Shown here: positions 63,429 through 64,000 of the stretch, in pieces
Position numbering within the stretch: the first letter of the stretch is position 1
How the letters are laid out: each line of letters begins with the position of its first letter
NCBI GenBank assembly: GCA_947095535.1
Contig: OX352774.1
Span: 238,105,825 to 238,169,824, forward strand
Direction: 5' to 3'
Source: Poecilobothrus nobilitatus
Taxonomy: Eukaryota; Arthropoda; Insecta; Diptera; Dolichopodidae
Length of the DNA: 64,000 nt
Position numbers and translations under genes: made by a program
Notes under the pieces: generated by a model
The model's database searches: none
What the model was told of the DNA's origin: nothing
Seen by the model: only the letters and a program-made list of their open reading frames with translations

Positions 63429-64000
63429 GGCCTCGGTCACGCAGTACACGGGTGATTTTTTTGCGAGGAAATGGCCATATAATTTTACGATTTTTTCTGC
63501 GGCAACAATAACTTTTTAAATTTATTTAATAAGAGAAATTGATTATTTTTCAGTTTCACGTTACCTTTAAAATAAATTATTCTTTTAAATGCCGATTCTT
63601 CGTAAAAGTTTATTTTGTGAAGCAAATTCTTATTTACTAAAAAATTTAAATTTTGAAAATACTCGAAGACGTGCCGTAGTTCACCCTATTAATATGGAAC
63701 GAGCCAGTTTTGGGGAATTCAATCATCTCTATAAGAAAATAAGAGAAGTCCAAGAAAATTTTTCGACTATATGAGAATGCCAATAAAGACTTAATAATGT
63801 GTATCAATACCTATACTTTTTATAAATTTTTTATAAGGTATATTATACAATATAACAAAAGTATGTGGTTAATATTATTTAAATTTACCTTTGATTTGTT
63901 TATATTATGATCATTTATTTCAATTAAAAATGATATAAACCGATATACACGCTAATTTGAATTAAAAAATGAAAATTTTTCTTTATTTATCGCAGTTTTG
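63429..64000 (+). mobile_element. PIF/Harbinger DNA transposon, 5' part
   Basis: The end GGCCTCGGTCACGCAGTACA starts right after TAA (63426-63428); PIF/Harbinger elements duplicate a TWA trinucleotide and usually begin with a G-rich inverted end. A transposase fragment follows at 63589. The opposite end is not in the window, so either the element runs on or it was cut short. Confidence 0.7.
63589..63806 (+). pseudogene. PIF/Harbinger transposase N-terminal fragment, frameshifted
   Basis: Harbinger-type transposases are DDE nucleases of the HARBI1 relationship. The frame from ATG 63589 gives RRRAVVHPINMERASFGEFN then HLYKKIREVQENF, the conserved N-terminal region (x-VHPIN-x6-GEF-HL). It stops at 63772. 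A one-base shift in the T run near 63760 restores the next conserved block, FFDYMRMPIKT, in another frame, followed by stops at 63801-63806. The nuclease DDE region is not present up to 64000. The fragment is about 70 of an expected 350-400 residues and cannot be functional. Confidence 0.8.

Larger units (their letters stand above)
59847..64000 (+). other. beat intron, 5' part (phase 1), running past the window end
   Basis: It begins GTAAGT directly after the second Ig exon. No further Beat-like coding sequence is visible to 64000. It contains a short ATACCCG hairpin (61622), a degraded ATACCCG-family copy (62690-63190) and a Harbinger fragment (63429 on). Confidence 0.75.

Noticed and set aside
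1..64000. CRISPR arrays, bacterial operons or phage genes
   Set aside because: No regularly spaced repeat array, no ribosome-binding-site-led gene runs; splice sites, SINEs and composition show insect nuclear DNA.

Overview
The window is about 80% A+T, full of long A and T runs and simple (TA)n tracts, and it has no long open reading frames. It reads as the non-coding interior of a long, intron-rich insect gene. The only host coding sequence I can support is two exons on the + strand, 48229-48437 and 59711-59846. Together they encode one complete immunoglobulin-like domain of the Beaten path (Beat) family of neuronal cell-surface or secreted proteins. The flanking introns are phase 1 and the 11.3 kb intron between the exons is phase 0, so the pair is a symmetrical 1-1 Ig module split in the middle. 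The signal-peptide exon and the C-terminal exons were not found; they are probably outside the window, or too short to see here. Beat proteins are an arthropod family. Together with a repeat that starts with a TATACCC hairpin and carries a (GTCC)n tract, this suggests an insect, most likely a fly (Diptera). That assignment is inference.

Everything else that is recognisable is mobile or repetitive DNA. (1) Three sets of tRNA-headed short elements. Set A (2513-2623, 4363-4551, 8711-8879, 9783-9954, 11704-11776) has target-site duplications at two copies. Set B is at 6877-6991 and 7177-7288. Set C (12097-12526, 36138-36300, 42046-42458, 50783-51133) is longer; one copy has an inverted 5' part, as twin priming would produce. 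Sets A and B share a GTCGTAAG/CTTACGAC hairpin just after the tRNA-like head. (2) A 5'-truncated non-LTR retrotransposon (47178-47682) with a perfect 13-bp target-site duplication and a (TACC)n tail. (3) The 5' end of a PIF/Harbinger DNA transposon (63429 to the window end) with a TAA target site and a frameshifted N-terminal transposase fragment. (4) A probable piggyBac-like MITE between TTAA sites (8388-9202). (5) Two fold-back elements whose arms contain short internal repeats (53475-53980 and 58319-59078). (6) An unclassified dispersed family ending in ATACCCGTAYGA, with at least eight degraded copies.

Layout: 1-12 kb is AT-rich DNA with set A and B SINEs and the piggyBac-like element. 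12-15.3 kb holds a set C SINE and the largest copy of the ATACCCG family. 15-47 kb is mostly unrecognised AT-rich DNA with scattered repeats. 47-48 kb has the LINE fragment and the first beat exon. 48.4-59.7 kb is the beat intron with a set C SINE, two fold-back elements and two ATACCCG-family copies. 59.7-64 kb has the second beat exon, then a further intron that ends in the Harbinger fragment. I found no structural RNA gene, no CRISPR array and no convincing new multi-gene system.
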